Under the pieces are notes generated by a model, which was given only the letters and a program-made list of their open reading frames with translations, did not search any database and was not told where the DNA came from. A stretch of 64,000 nt of DNA, from the NCBI RefSeq assembly GCF_025264625.1, contig NZ_CP093313.1, forward strand, positions 5,704,001 to 5,768,000, given 5' to 3'. The position numbers were made by a program, and so were the translations under genes. This DNA is from Occallatibacter riparius (lineage in GTDB: Bacteria; Acidobacteriota; Terriglobia; Terriglobales; Acidobacteriaceae). Positions within the stretch are counted from its first letter, which is position 1. Every line of letters begins with the position of its first letter. Of this stretch, positions 1-9,613 are shown piece by piece.

Positions 1-1839
1 CTCAAGTCCGACCAGCTCACGCCGCACATTGCCGTTCAGAAAGAGCATTTGTTCTCGCGCGGCAAGTTCAGCCAGGAACTTCTCCGCAAAAGCGTTAACA
101 ACCTTAAAGCGGTCTACAAGTCTGAAGGCTTCAGTTCCGTGCAGGTCGTGCCCACCGTGACCAACGAGGGTGGAGACGTGAACGTCTCCTTCGCCGTGAC
201 AGAAGGCCCGCGCGACATCGTCGAATCCCTCCAAATCGAAGGCGCCGACACTTTCCCGGCTTCGCAATACGCACCCGGCGGCCTCAAGGTCGTTGCCGGC
301 CAGCCCTACTCAAGCGCGCACGTCGTCGCAGACCGCACGCAGATCATGGTCAACTACCTCAAGTCCGGCTATCTCACTGCGAGCTTCCGCGAAACCGCCA
401 CCGCAGTCTCAAAGAACGAGCCGCACCGCATCAACGTTGTCTACCACATCTATGAAGGCCCGCGCGTGCTCACCGGCGACGTCGTCACGCTCGGCCGCCA
501 GCACACGCGCCAGACGATGATCAACGCTGACGTGTCCGACCTCAAGCCCGAACAGCCCCTCACCGAGACTTCCCTACTCGCCGCCGGCGCCAAGCTCTAC
601 GAGCACACCGGCGTATTCGATTGGGCGGAGGTCGACCTCAAGCGTCCCATCACTACCCAGAACGTTGAAGACGTGCTGGTCAAATTGCATGAGGCGCCGC
701 GCAACGAAATCCAGTACGGCTTCGGCTTTGAAGTCATCAATCGCGGCGGCAGCATCCCGAGCGGAACCGTGGCGCTGCCGAATCTGCCTCCGGTCGGACT
801 CCCATCCGGATACAAAACCAGCCAGGCCACCTTCTATGGCCCGCGCGGGACGTTCCAGTACACGCGCAACAACATTCGCGGCAAAGCCGAGTCGCTTAAC
901 CTGACCGCTTTCGGCGGACGGCTCGATCAGCGCGCGGCTCTCTACTACATCGATCCCACGCTCCGTTGGTCGAACTGGAAAGCGACCACCGGCCTCTCCT
1001 TCGAGACAAACCAGGAGAACCCCATCTACTCATCGCGCGAAGAGCTGGCCACGTTCCAGATGCAGAAACCAATCGACAGCGCCCTCAAGAACATCCTGTT
1101 CTTCCGCTACGGCTACAGCCACACCAGCATCACGCACGTGCTCATCGATGCGCTGGTGCCGGAGCGCGACCGCAACATTCGCCTCTCCACGCTGAGCGCA
1201 AATCTCACTCGCGACACGCGCGACAACCCTCTCGATGAACACCGCGGCGTGCTCGACTCTATCGAACTCGACTTCAACACCAGCAAGCTTGGTTCCAACG
1301 TTGATTTCGCAAAGCTCACAGGGCAGGCCGCCTGGTATCACGAGAAGTTCCACCACATCGTGTGGGCTGAAAGCGTTCGCATTGGACTCGCGCAGCCCTT
1401 CAGCAACAGCTTTGTGCCGCTTAGCCAGGCCTTCTTCACAGGCGGCGGCAGCACGTTGCGCGGTTTCCCGCTTGACGGCGCCGGTCCGCAGAACAGCGTG
1501 TGGATCTGCGTGAACGGACAGCCCGACTGCGCGCTCTCTGATCGCCAGCAGATTCGCGTGCCCGCCGGCGGCAATGAAGAACTGATCATCAACTCTGAAG
1601 CACGCATCCCGCTCCCCATCAAGCAGGGGCTCAGCATCGTGCCGTTCTACGACGGCGGCAACGTGTTTCCGCTCGTCGGCTTCCACGACTTCACGAAGCT
1701 ATACTCCAACAACGTCGGCGTCGGCCTGCGCTACGCCACGCCCATTGGCCCTGTCCGCATCGATGTCGGCCAGAACCTGAATCCCGTAAGCGGCATTAAG
1801 TCGACAAACTACTTCATCACCATCGGTCAGGCATTTTAG
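1..1839 (+). CDS. Omp85-family outer membrane protein (BamA/TamA-like), 5' end outside window
   Basis: The frame is open from base 1, so the start lies upstream; 612 residues are visible. The first ~200 residues look like POTRA repeats. The rest, from ~230, looks like an Omp85/D15 16-strand barrel: it contains the GGGSTLRGF loop signature (the V/LRGF motif of the family) and ends in a phenylalanine (IGQAF), as expected of a beta-signal. Members insert or export proteins at the outer membrane. The next gene, 24 bases downstream, is a TamB homologue, which favours a TamA-type role; BamA cannot be excluded because the N-terminal POTRA count is cut off. Confidence 0.88.
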   Translation, partial: LKSDQLTPHIAVQKEHLFSRGKFSQELLRKSVNNLKAVYKSEGFSSVQVVPTVTNEGGDVNVSFAVTEGPRDIVESLQIEGADTFPASQYAPGGLKVVAGQPYSSAHVVADRTQIMVNYLKSGYLTASFRETATAVSKNEPHRINVVYHIYEGPRVLTGDVVTLGRQHTRQTMINADVSDLKPEQPLTETSLLAAGAKLYEHTGVFDWAEVDLKRPITTQNVEDVLVKLHEAPRNEIQYGFGFEVINRGGSIPSGTVALPNLPPVGLPSGYKTSQATFYGPRGTFQYTRNNIRGKAESLNLTAFGGRLDQRAALYYIDPTLRWSNWKATTGLSFETNQENPIYSSREELATFQMQKPIDSALKNILFFRYGYSHTSITHVLIDALVPERDRNIRLSTLSANLTRDTRDNPLDEHRGVLDSIELDFNTSKLGSNVDFAKLTGQAAWYHEKFHHIVWAESVRIGLAQPFSNSFVPLSQAFFTGGGSTLRGFPLDGAGPQNSVWICVNGQPDCALSDRQQIRVPAGGNEELIINSEARIPLPIKQGLSIVPFYDGGNVFPLVGFHDFTKLYSNNVGVGLRYATPIGPVRIDVGQNLNPVSGIKSTNYFITIGQAF

Positions 1840-1863
1840 CGACGGATTAAAGCGAGGATATAT

Positions 1864-4800
1864 ATGAGCACAGCACGCCCCCTGTTCCAGCCAGAGCCGC
1901 CGCCCGATCCGAATCGGAATCGCCAGCGGCCGCCATTGAAGGTATGGCAGCCGAGCCATCGCCTGCGCAAAGTCTTCGCGTGGATCAGCGGCATCACGTT
2001 CCTGCTCACGATTCTGATCGCCGTCATCGTCGCCGTACTTCTGCACAGCCAGAAGTTCCATCGGTACATCATTACGAAAGTACAGAGCGCAGCGGCCGAC
2101 AGCCTCGGCACGCGCCTTGACCTGCAGAACTTCGCGCTGAGCTTTAACCCGCTTGGCCTGGACATCTACGGCGTTACCCTGCACGGGGCCGCCCCGTATC
2201 CCAACATCCCTGTTCTCCAGTTGCAGCACGCTCACGTCGGCGTCCGGATCGTCTCATTCCTGCAGCGCAAGTGGTACCTCTCTGATGTGCAGCTCGATCA
2301 CCCCGTTGTGGAGGTCTTCGTCGACAAGCATGGTGTGAGCAACATTCCCAAGCCGAAGCCCAGCAACAGCAAGAGCAACACGACAATCTGGGACCTCGGC
2401 ATCCGCCACACCGTCCTCGATAAAGGCGAAATCTACTACAACGCGCAGGCCACGCCGCTCTCCGCCAATCTGTATAACCTCGACCTCCGTGCCGCATTTG
2501 ACGCCTCTCGCACCGTCTACTCCGGCGAGCTCAAGTACGAGAATGGCCGCATCATCTTCGGTACGTATCAGCCATTCGACCATAACCTCGACGCCCAGTT
2601 CGACGCGAGCCCCACAACCTTCCAGCTCCATCGCGTACAACTGACCTCGAATTCTGTTCAGGCCAACATCGTTGCCACGGCCACAAACTTCAGCTCGCCT
2701 CACGTAGACGCCAAGTATGAAGTCGACGTGAACGGCGGCCAGCTAGCTAAGCTGTTGAACAGCCCCTCTGTTCCGCAGGGGTTGATTCGCGCCACTGGTT
2801 CGGCCACATACCAGCAGGTTGCCAATGAGCCGGCGATGCAGAACCTGGTCATCAACGGCGATCTGGCCAGCAAGCAGCTTCTCGTCAATTCGCCCCAGCT
2901 GCGCACTCCCATTAACAATCTGTCCGCTCATTACTCGCTCGCCCATGGCAATGCTGTCCTTCATGACTTCAGTGCTGGGGTGTTAGGCGGTCAGGTCACT
3001 GCGCATGGCGCCATGAACGGCCTCGGCAGCGACTCTCCTAAAAATGAGATGGTCGCCACGGTGCACAATGTCTCGCTCTCAGAGGCCGACCGTGCCGCTC
3101 TGCAGCGGGCGCTACCCGCGAGCATGAAGCAGATCGCGGTCTCCGGAACGCTGAATGCGAATGCACAGGCCACGTGGGGCAAGAACATCTCTGACATGGT
3201 GGCGAAAGTCGATGCCTCCGTGCATGGCGAGGCGGCCGGCTCGCCTGTCCTCGCTGCCACAACGGTAGGTCCCGATGGAAAGCCGCAGCCCACACAGGTT
3301 CCTATTGACGCTGAAATTCATGCCACCTACACCGGCGCCAATCAATCGATCGCTCTGAACCACAGCTATGTCCGAACCCCGCAGAGCACAATCAACCTGA
3401 ACGGCGCGCTGGGCAGTCACTCCAGCATGGCGCTCCATCTCCACTTCGCCAATCTCAATGAGATCGCTGGAATCATCAATATGCTCAACCCGCCCAAGCC
3501 GGGCCAGTCCGGCCAGCCCGCCACGGCCCCACTTGCGCTCGCCGGGTCCGCCGACTTCAACGGGCAACTCTCCGGATCCACATCCGCTCCGCACATCACG
3601 GGCGAGTTTGTCGCCCACGATCTTCAGGTCATGGGTAGCAACTGGAAACTCATCCGAACCGGCATCGACGCCAGCCCCTCGCAAGCGAAACTGATCAACG
3701 CTGACCTTGAGCCACTGCCTAAGGGCCACATCGGCCTGAACGCCAGCGTCGGCCTTCATAAGTGGGCCTTCACCAAGACCAGCCCCTTGCAGGTGCAGCT
3801 CGACGGCTCGCAGCTCGACATCGCCAGCCTCACCAAGGTGGCCGGCCAACAGAACCTACCCGTCTCCGGCACGCTCAACACGCACCTCAATCTGCACGGA
3901 TCTGAAGAAAACCCCATCGGCAACGGCAATCTGTCCATCACCGGCGCCAACGCTTACAACGAGCCCATTAACTCCGTCCAGGTCAACTTCGGCGGCACCG
4001 GGGACCAGGCGAAGGCCGACCTCAGCATCAAGCTGCCCGCAGGTTCAATCCAAGGCAATGTAAGCGTCCGGCCCAAAGAGAAGACTTACACCGCGCAATT
4101 GACCTCGAGCGGTATCGACATCCAGAAGCTCGAAACCGTGAAGGCCAAAAATCTCGACGCAGCCGGCACAGTCGCAATCAACGCCAGCGGCCAGGGCACG
4201 TTCGATAACCCGCAGCTCGCCGCATCGATTCAGGTTCCCTCGCTCACCATCCAGAAGCAGCAGGTCGCCAACATCAAGCTTGACGCCAACGTCGCCAACC
4301 ACGTAGCTACCGCCGTGCTTACCTCAGCCGCGCTCAATACCAACATTCAGGCCAAGGCGCGCGTCAACCTCACTGGTGACTACGAAACCGACGCTACGCT
4401 CGACACGCAGAACATCCCGCTGCAGCCCATCGTCGCGCTCTACTCACCCGCCAACGCCTCCACGCTCTCCGGCGCAACCGAGGTACACGCCACCGTGCAC
4501 GGCCCCGCGAAGAACAAGAATCTGCTTGAGGCGCACGTCACCATCCCCTACCTCAACGTGAACTACAACAACGCCATACAGCTCGCCAGTGCTGCTCCCA
4601 TTCACGCCGACTACAAGAACAACGTAGTCACGCTGCAGCACTCGGCCATCAAAGGCACTGACACCAACCTCGAATTCGAAGGCTCAGTTCCCGTCGACAA
4701 AGGTCCCATGTCGCTGCTCCTCAAAGGCAACGTGGATCTCGCCATCGCGCAGATCTTCGATCCCGACGTCCGCACCGGCGGCCAGATCCGCTTCAACATC

Positions 4801-5970
4801 GACTCCCACGGAGCCGTCTCGGCTCAGGACATCGGCGGGGAAATCGACATCGTCAACGCCAGCTACGCATCGGCCGACACGCCAGTCGGCCTGCAGAACG
4901 GCAATGGAGTTCTCAAGCTCACCACCGACCGCATCAACATTCAGAGCTTCAAAGGCACAGTGGGCGGAGGAGAAGTCACGGCCTCGGGTGGCGTCGCTTA
5001 CAGGCCCACCGTTCAGTTCGACCTCGGTATGGCCGCGAAGGGCATTCGTCTTCTCTATCCGCAGGGCCTGCGTGAAGCCATCGATGCAAACATCCACCTC
5101 GCCGGCACAACCGAGAACGCAGTCCTCGGCGGCAACGTCGACCTCACCAACATCTCCTTCACGCCCGCGTTCGATCTCACCAGTTTCATCGGCCAGTTCG
5201 GAGGAACAGCGCCCGCGCCGCCCACCGTTGGCGGAGTGACGCAGAACATCCACCTCAACCTCGCCGTGCGCTCCACCAACAACATCGCTCTCGCCAGCCG
5301 CACGCTCAGCGTGAACGGATCGGCCAATCTTCAGGTCCGCGGCACCGCCGACAATCCCGCAATACTCGGTCGCGTCAACCTCACCGGCGGCGACATGATC
5401 CTCAACAACAACCGCTACATCCTCAACGGTGGAACCATTCAGTTCGTCAATCCATCTGAGACTCAACCGGTCGTCAACGTATCGGTCGGAACCACCATTC
5501 AGCAGTACAACCTCACCATGCGCTTCCAGGGCCCGACGGACCAGATGCGCACCCAGTACACATCCGACCCCGCGCTGCCTGAGGCCGATATCATCCACCT
5601 GCTCGCCTTCGGATCGACCACGGAAGCAGCGGACAACGCGCCCGCGGCAACGCCCAATCAGATGGCCGAATCGCTCGTCGCAAACCAGGTCGCGAGCCAG
5701 GTCACCAGTCGCTTTGCCAAGGTCGCTGGCATCTCTCAGCTCTCCATCAGCCCTGTGCTTGGCAATGCGAACGGTCAGCAGTCCGGCGCCAACATCACCA
5801 TTCAGCAGCGCGTCACCGGCAATCTGTTCGTCACCTTCTCCACCAATACCGCGGACGGGACGGAGACGGTGCAGGGCCAATACAAGATCTCCCCCAAAGT
5901 CTCCCTCAGCGCCACGCGCCCACCCAACGGCGGCTTCGGGGTCGACGCCCTCATCAAGAAAAAGTTCTGA
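1864..5970 (+). CDS. tamB: TamB-like translocation and assembly module protein
   Basis: This 1368-residue protein has one N-terminal membrane anchor (about residues 38-62, ISGITFLLTILIAVIVAVLL) followed by a very long beta-rich repeat region of the AsmA/TamB type. The C-terminal ~350 residues match the TamB (DUF490) domain, with the repeated pattern of AILGRVNLTGGDMILNNNRY and a final GVDALIKKKF. TamB spans the periplasm and works with an Omp85 partner in outer-membrane assembly or lipid transport. It follows the Omp85 gene by 24 bases and is probably co-transcribed. The start has a weak upstream GAGGATATAT. Length is normal for the family. Confidence 0.88.
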   Translation: MSTARPLFQPEPPPDPNRNRQRPPLKVWQPSHRLRKVFAWISGITFLLTILIAVIVAVLLHSQKFHRYIITKVQSAAADSLGTRLDLQNFALSFNPLGLDIYGVTLHGAAPYPNIPVLQLQHAHVGVRIVSFLQRKWYLSDVQLDHPVVEVFVDKHGVSNIPKPKPSNSKSNTTIWDLGIRHTVLDKGEIYYNAQATPLSANLYNLDLRAAFDASRTVYSGELKYENGRIIFGTYQPFDHNLDAQFDASPTTFQLHRVQLTSNSVQANIVATATNFSSPHVDAKYEVDVNGGQLAKLLNSPSVPQGLIRATGSATYQQVANEPAMQNLVINGDLASKQLLVNSPQLRTPINNLSAHYSLAHGNAVLHDFSAGVLGGQVTAHGAMNGLGSDSPKNEMVATVHNVSLSEADRAALQRALPASMKQIAVSGTLNANAQATWGKNISDMVAKVDASVHGEAAGSPVLAATTVGPDGKPQPTQVPIDAEIHATYTGANQSIALNHSYVRTPQSTINLNGALGSHSSMALHLHFANLNEIAGIINMLNPPKPGQSGQPATAPLALAGSADFNGQLSGSTSAPHITGEFVAHDLQVMGSNWKLIRTGIDASPSQAKLINADLEPLPKGHIGLNASVGLHKWAFTKTSPLQVQLDGSQLDIASLTKVAGQQNLPVSGTLNTHLNLHGSEENPIGNGNLSITGANAYNEPINSVQVNFGGTGDQAKADLSIKLPAGSIQGNVSVRPKEKTYTAQLTSSGIDIQKLETVKAKNLDAAGTVAINASGQGTFDNPQLAASIQVPSLTIQKQQVANIKLDANVANHVATAVLTSAALNTNIQAKARVNLTGDYETDATLDTQNIPLQPIVALYSPANASTLSGATEVHATVHGPAKNKNLLEAHVTIPYLNVNYNNAIQLASAAPIHADYKNNVVTLQHSAIKGTDTNLEFEGSVPVDKGPMSLLLKGNVDLAIAQIFDPDVRTGGQIRFNIDSHGAVSAQDIGGEIDIVNASYASADTPVGLQNGNGVLKLTTDRINIQSFKGTVGGGEVTASGGVAYRPTVQFDLGMAAKGIRLLYPQGLREAIDANIHLAGTTENAVLGGNVDLTNISFTPAFDLTSFIGQFGGTAPAPPTVGGVTQNIHLNLAVRSTNNIALASRTLSVNGSANLQVRGTADNPAILGRVNLTGGDMILNNNRYILNGGTIQFVNPSETQPVVNVSVGTTIQQYNLTMRFQGPTDQMRTQYTSDPALPEADIIHLLAFGSTTEAADNAPAATPNQMAESLVANQVASQVTSRFAKVAGISQLSISPVLGNANGQQSGANITIQQRVTGNLFVTFSTNTADGTETVQGQYKISPKVSLSATRPPNGGFGVDALIKKKF

Positions 5971-6022
5971 GCACGAGGGGGATCAGGTGTTCCAGTGATC
6001 AGGTGATCAAAAACAAACACAA

Positions 6023-6049
6023 CGGCCTGCTTCAACACGAAGCAGGCCG
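6023..6049. terminator. Bidirectional intrinsic terminator between tamB and rapZ
   Basis: A perfect 11-bp stem (CGGCCTGCTTC / GAAGCAGGCCG) with a 5-base loop. CTTCTTTTCC follows on the plus strand, and on the minus strand the run complementary to AAAAACAAACACAA gives a U-rich tail. It therefore serves both convergent genes. Confidence 0.85.
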
Positions 6050-6076
6050 CTTCTTTTCCACTCCCTATTCCCTGCC

Positions 6077-6994
6077 TCACGCCTCTCTCGGCATATCCCG
6101 ATGAATCGCCTTCACCTGGTACCCCGCATCGCGCAGCCGCACCGCCATATCCTCCGCCATCATCACGCTGCGATGCTGCCCACCGGTGCATCCAAACGCC
6201 ACCGTCAGATAGCTCTTGCCTTCATGCACGTAATGCGGCAGCAGATAGAGCATCAGGTCCGTAACACGCCCAAGGAACTCCATAGTCTGCGGAAAGCTGC
6301 GCACGTACTCTGCAACCCGAGGATCCTTTCCCGTCTTCTTCCGGAACTCCGGCACAAAATGGGGATTCGGCAGGAACCGGACATCGAACACCATATCTGC
6401 ATCCAGCGGCACGCCGTTTTTGAACCCGAAGCTCAGGCACGACACCAGCAGCCGATTGCTGACCTGCTCTTCCTGCCCAAAACGCGACAGGATATGCGCC
6501 CTCAGCTCGTGCACGTTGAAATTCGATGTGTCGATCAGGGTGTCGGCCACATTGCGGATCGGATCCAGCAACTGCCGCTCCTCCGCGATCGAGCGCCACA
6601 CTGTCTCCGATTTCCGCAGCGGATGCGGCCGCCGCGTCTCAGAGTACCGTCGCACCAGCACTGCGTCCTGCGCATCCAGAAACACCACGCGCGTCGGCAG
6701 CACCATCTTCACGCTCTTTAAAATTTCAGGTAGCCGATCGAGCGTCTGCCCCTCGCGCACATCCACCACAATCGCCGCATCCTGAATCTCAGGAGACTTG
6801 TGCACTAACCCGGCAAAGTCATGCAGCAATTCCAGCGGCAGATTGTCCACCGCGTGAAATCCAAGATCCTCAAAGGCCTTCAGCGCCGACGCCTTGCCCG
6901 CGCCTGAAATGCCTGTGACGATCACCAATTCTTTTTCATCTTGTTTGTCTTGAATGGCCGGGGTAGAGCTCTGCGGCGATGACTGATCCGACAT
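6077..6994 (-). CDS. rapZ: RNase adapter protein RapZ / YvcJ-like nucleotide-binding protein
   Basis: At 305 residues this is a full-length RapZ-family protein. The N-terminal P-loop domain carries GISGAGKAS at residues ~28-36 and the family phrase FEDLGFHAVDNLP; the C-terminal domain carries GCTGGQHRSV, the conserved ligand-binding segment. In enterobacteria RapZ controls GlcN6P synthesis through a small RNA; the Gram-positive homologue is a nucleotide-binding regulator. The Walker A lysine is followed by Ala-Ser rather than the usual Ser/Thr. It lies 39 bases downstream of the GGDEF/EAL gene on the same strand and belongs to the rpoN-hpf neighbourhood, the usual setting for rapZ. Confidence 0.93.
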   Translation of the reverse strand: MSDQSSPQSSTPAIQDKQDEKELVIVTGISGAGKASALKAFEDLGFHAVDNLPLELLHDFAGLVHKSPEIQDAAIVVDVREGQTLDRLPEILKSVKMVLPTRVVFLDAQDAVLVRRYSETRRPHPLRKSETVWRSIAEERQLLDPIRNVADTLIDTSNFNVHELRAHILSRFGQEEQVSNRLLVSCLSFGFKNGVPLDADMVFDVRFLPNPHFVPEFRKKTGKDPRVAEYVRSFPQTMEFLGRVTDLMLYLLPHYVHEGKSYLTVAFGCTGGQHRSVMMAEDMAVRLRDAGYQVKAIHRDMPREA

Positions 6995-7033
6995 GCGCCC
7001 ATCCTACACTGTCACCATCGCGCCACGTTAGTC

Positions 7034-9115
7034 CTATCGACCCCTGACCATCGAGGCGCGGCCATTGTGTGAAGCCAGATACTCCGCCTGTTTCGCATCC
7101 ACTGGCGGAGCCAGGAAATATCCCTGTCCAAGCTCGCACCCCATCTCCTGCAAGATCCGCAGATGCGCCGGCGTCTCGATTCCATGCGCCACCAGTTGCA
7201 TGCCCGCGGCCCGGCATACATGAAGGAGCGACTCTACCATGGCTTGTTGCCGGCCCGTGCCTGTCACGCTGGCCGTGATCTTCGGGTCCAGTTTGACCAG
7301 ATCGAGTGGCATCCTCAGCAGATGGTTCAGCGGCGCGAGCGCGGCGCCAAAGTTGTCCATCGCAATGCGCACGCCGCAGTCCACCAGGCGCTGCACAATC
7401 ACCAGAGCTTTGTCGGGATTCTCGTTCAGCGTCCCTTCCGACACTTCAAACAGCAGCCGCGAAGGATCGATGCGCGTCGAAGCCAGCGTCCTGCCTAATT
7501 GTTCCAGATGTTCTTCCTGGTAGAACTGCCGGCGCGAAAGATTTAACGTAAGAATTATCTCGTTGCCGGGCATGCGGCGGTCCCACTCAACCAGTTGCGA
7601 GCACGCCGATTCGATTGCATCGCGTCCCAGGCTGATCGACAGCCCCGTCTCGTCAGCGACTGGGAGCAAGTCGCGGAAGCTCTCCAGCGCGCCCTTCGCC
7701 ATCTTTCGCCGCAGCAGCGATTCGAAGCCCTTTAGCCTACCGTCCGCGAGCCAATAGATCGGCTGATACCAGTAGACGAACTCGCGGTTCGTCACCACCT
7801 CGCGTAGCTCGCGCTCACGTTCCTGCTGGCTTGAAACCTGCACTTCCATATGCCGGTCGAAGATCGCGTACCGATGTCCGCCTTCCTGTTTGGCGCGATA
7901 CATCGCAACATCAGCGTCCGTGATCACTTCTTCTGGCGTGCGATGTTCGTTACGAACGAGCGCAATTCCCACGCTCGACAAAACCTGCAGCCGATGTCCC
8001 AGCACTTCGAAGGGCTCGTCAAGCTCCGCAAGGATCCTTTCAGCCAACGCATCCAGGTCCTGCACAGACAGGATGTTTTCCACCAGAATTGCGAACTCGT
8101 CGCCGCCCATGCGCGCCGCCGTATCATGCGGACGCACTACCCTCAGCAACCGATCGGCCATCGCAATCAGCAGAGCATCTCCCGCTGCGTGGCCGAGAGA
8201 ATCGTTAATTTGCTTGAAGTGATCCACGTCCAGGAAGAAGACAGCGCATCCGCGATCCGCACGCCTTTCGCGGCGGTTCATTCCCTGCTTAAGCCGATCG
8301 GCAAACAACGCGCGGTTTGGCAATCCCGTCAGCACGTCATGCATGGCATCGTGCTGCAGCTTCGCTTCAACCTGCTTGCGCTCGCTGATATCGCGAAACG
8401 TAAAGACGTAGCCGGCCTTGCCGCCGCTCACCTGCAGCGGCGATACCTGCATCGCCACATCCACCAGTTCGCCCTTGCTGTTGTACCGCACGGTCTCCAC
8501 GGACGCGTGCCCCGTCTCGTCCACCAGCTTTTGCAGCATGGAGTGTTCGTAGAGCCGCGTCTCAGGAACCATGAACTCGCGAAGTTCGCCCCCGCTCACC
8601 TCATCAGCCAGGAAACCAAAAATCCTGGTGAATGCAGGGTTGGTGTACAGCACCTTCGAGCCGTAGACAATCACTACCGCTTCCGGAAGGCTGGCCAGCA
8701 CATCCTCCATCAGTCCTGGCTTCCGCGTGCGTTCGCGCCCCGCAACCTGGGCCACGATCACGCTCTCGCGCTTCAGAACATCGACGAGACATTGAGTGCC
8801 CTCCACCGGCGTCATGCGGCCGTTCTTGCATGCCAGCGTCGCGTGGAATGGGCTGCTTCGCCCCGTACCCGTAATATGCGTGCGCGGCTCGGCGGTGCCG
8901 GCGTGCAGCCCCCAAAGAACGTCGTCTACCGGGCGCTCCTGCCATGCACCCTCGACGCCGATCTCGCGGCGCGCTTCAGCGTTCGCATACACGATCATGC
9001 CGCCGCGCTCCACGAACACAAGCGCCGGCAAGGCATCAAGCACGATCCGCTGTTGCGCCCATCCGGGGTCTTCAGGCCGCATCAATCCGATCCCATCCCA
9101 AACAAGCGCCGCCAT
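7034..9115 (-). CDS. PAS-PAS-GGDEF-EAL cyclic-di-GMP signalling protein
   Basis: This 693-residue protein lacks membrane segments. It has two PAS-like sensor regions (about 20-125 and 140-255), a diguanylate cyclase domain (~262-425) and an EAL domain (~440-685). The cyclase is intact: GGDEF at 337-341 and an inhibitory RxxD site (RPHD, 328-331) exactly five residues before it. The EAL domain keeps E465 (ESL in place of EAL), N525, E557, K608, E647 and Q664. The usual DDFG metal motif reads DNFG (587-590), and position 588 is normally an essential aspartate. I infer an active cyclase with a weak or regulatory EAL domain. The start has a strong GGAGGAAAG immediately before ATG. Confidence 0.92.
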   Translation of the reverse strand: MAALVWDGIGLMRPEDPGWAQQRIVLDALPALVFVERGGMIVYANAEARREIGVEGAWQERPVDDVLWGLHAGTAEPRTHITGTGRSSPFHATLACKNGRMTPVEGTQCLVDVLKRESVIVAQVAGRERTRKPGLMEDVLASLPEAVVIVYGSKVLYTNPAFTRIFGFLADEVSGGELREFMVPETRLYEHSMLQKLVDETGHASVETVRYNSKGELVDVAMQVSPLQVSGGKAGYVFTFRDISERKQVEAKLQHDAMHDVLTGLPNRALFADRLKQGMNRRERRADRGCAVFFLDVDHFKQINDSLGHAAGDALLIAMADRLLRVVRPHDTAARMGGDEFAILVENILSVQDLDALAERILAELDEPFEVLGHRLQVLSSVGIALVRNEHRTPEEVITDADVAMYRAKQEGGHRYAIFDRHMEVQVSSQQERERELREVVTNREFVYWYQPIYWLADGRLKGFESLLRRKMAKGALESFRDLLPVADETGLSISLGRDAIESACSQLVEWDRRMPGNEIILTLNLSRRQFYQEEHLEQLGRTLASTRIDPSRLLFEVSEGTLNENPDKALVIVQRLVDCGVRIAMDNFGAALAPLNHLLRMPLDLVKLDPKITASVTGTGRQQAMVESLLHVCRAAGMQLVAHGIETPAHLRILQEMGCELGQGYFLAPPVDAKQAEYLASHNGRASMVRGR

Positions 9116-9613
9116 CTTTCCTCCACGTCGTTCTTTATTTCAGCGGGCTTGTTCTAGCTGATTTCTTATACCGTGTGCCTGGTCTGATAGCCAGTTCGAT
9201 AAAGGGTTCGATAGTACAATCTGCCACCCAGTGGTTCAGCCCCGCAGCCCCATGAATATGACCCTCCGACCCGCGCCTCAAGGCGCACCTGTCGTTGATC
9301 TCATCGTAATAATTTGGCTGGCTTTTTCAGAATCCCTCAAAGTGGTTAGCGCCTGGCACCAAAGTCCCCGCCCGGTTTCCTCCCGGCTTTCGGCGCAGAG
9401 GACCCCCCAAAGGTTCATCGCCCCCATTTGAAAAGAGCTTGGCAAAAGGCAAGGCAGGCAGGCAATCGGACGCATCGGAGCGAAGCATCATTTGAAAGCT
9501 GGAAAGGTAAGACCTGCGGACAAGCACACGAACGCCTGCTCCCCGTCAGGACTGCAGAAACTTCAGTAAGAAGATCCGGCGCGGCCCCCATCCGCGCCGA
9601 ACCCCGTCTCTTT
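9116..9613. other. Intergenic region between the GGDEF/EAL gene and hpf
   Basis: About 500 bases with no convincing gene. It holds the hpf terminator at its right end and presumably the promoter of the GGDEF/EAL gene at its left. No sigma-54 signature (GG-N10-GC in the TGGCAC/TTGC context) could be recognised. Confidence 0.5.
9577..9599 (-). terminator. Probable terminator downstream of hpf
   Basis: An 8-bp perfect stem (CGGCGCGG / CCGCGCCG, 7-base loop) begins 15 bases after the hpf stop. On the minus strand it is followed by GATCTTCTTAC, only a modest U-tract, so termination strength is uncertain. Confidence 0.55.

Noticed and set aside
1030-1686. Long antisense frame inside the Omp85 gene
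   Set aside because: It mirrors the GC-rich codon pattern of the real gene; no ribosome site or family signal.
4684-5880. A 398-codon antisense frame within tamB
   Set aside because: Composition is an artefact of the opposite strand of repetitive beta-rich coding sequence.
9231-9431. Short plus-strand frame between the GGDEF/EAL and hpf genes
   Set aside because: Mixed composition, no ribosome site, antisense to the likely promoter region.
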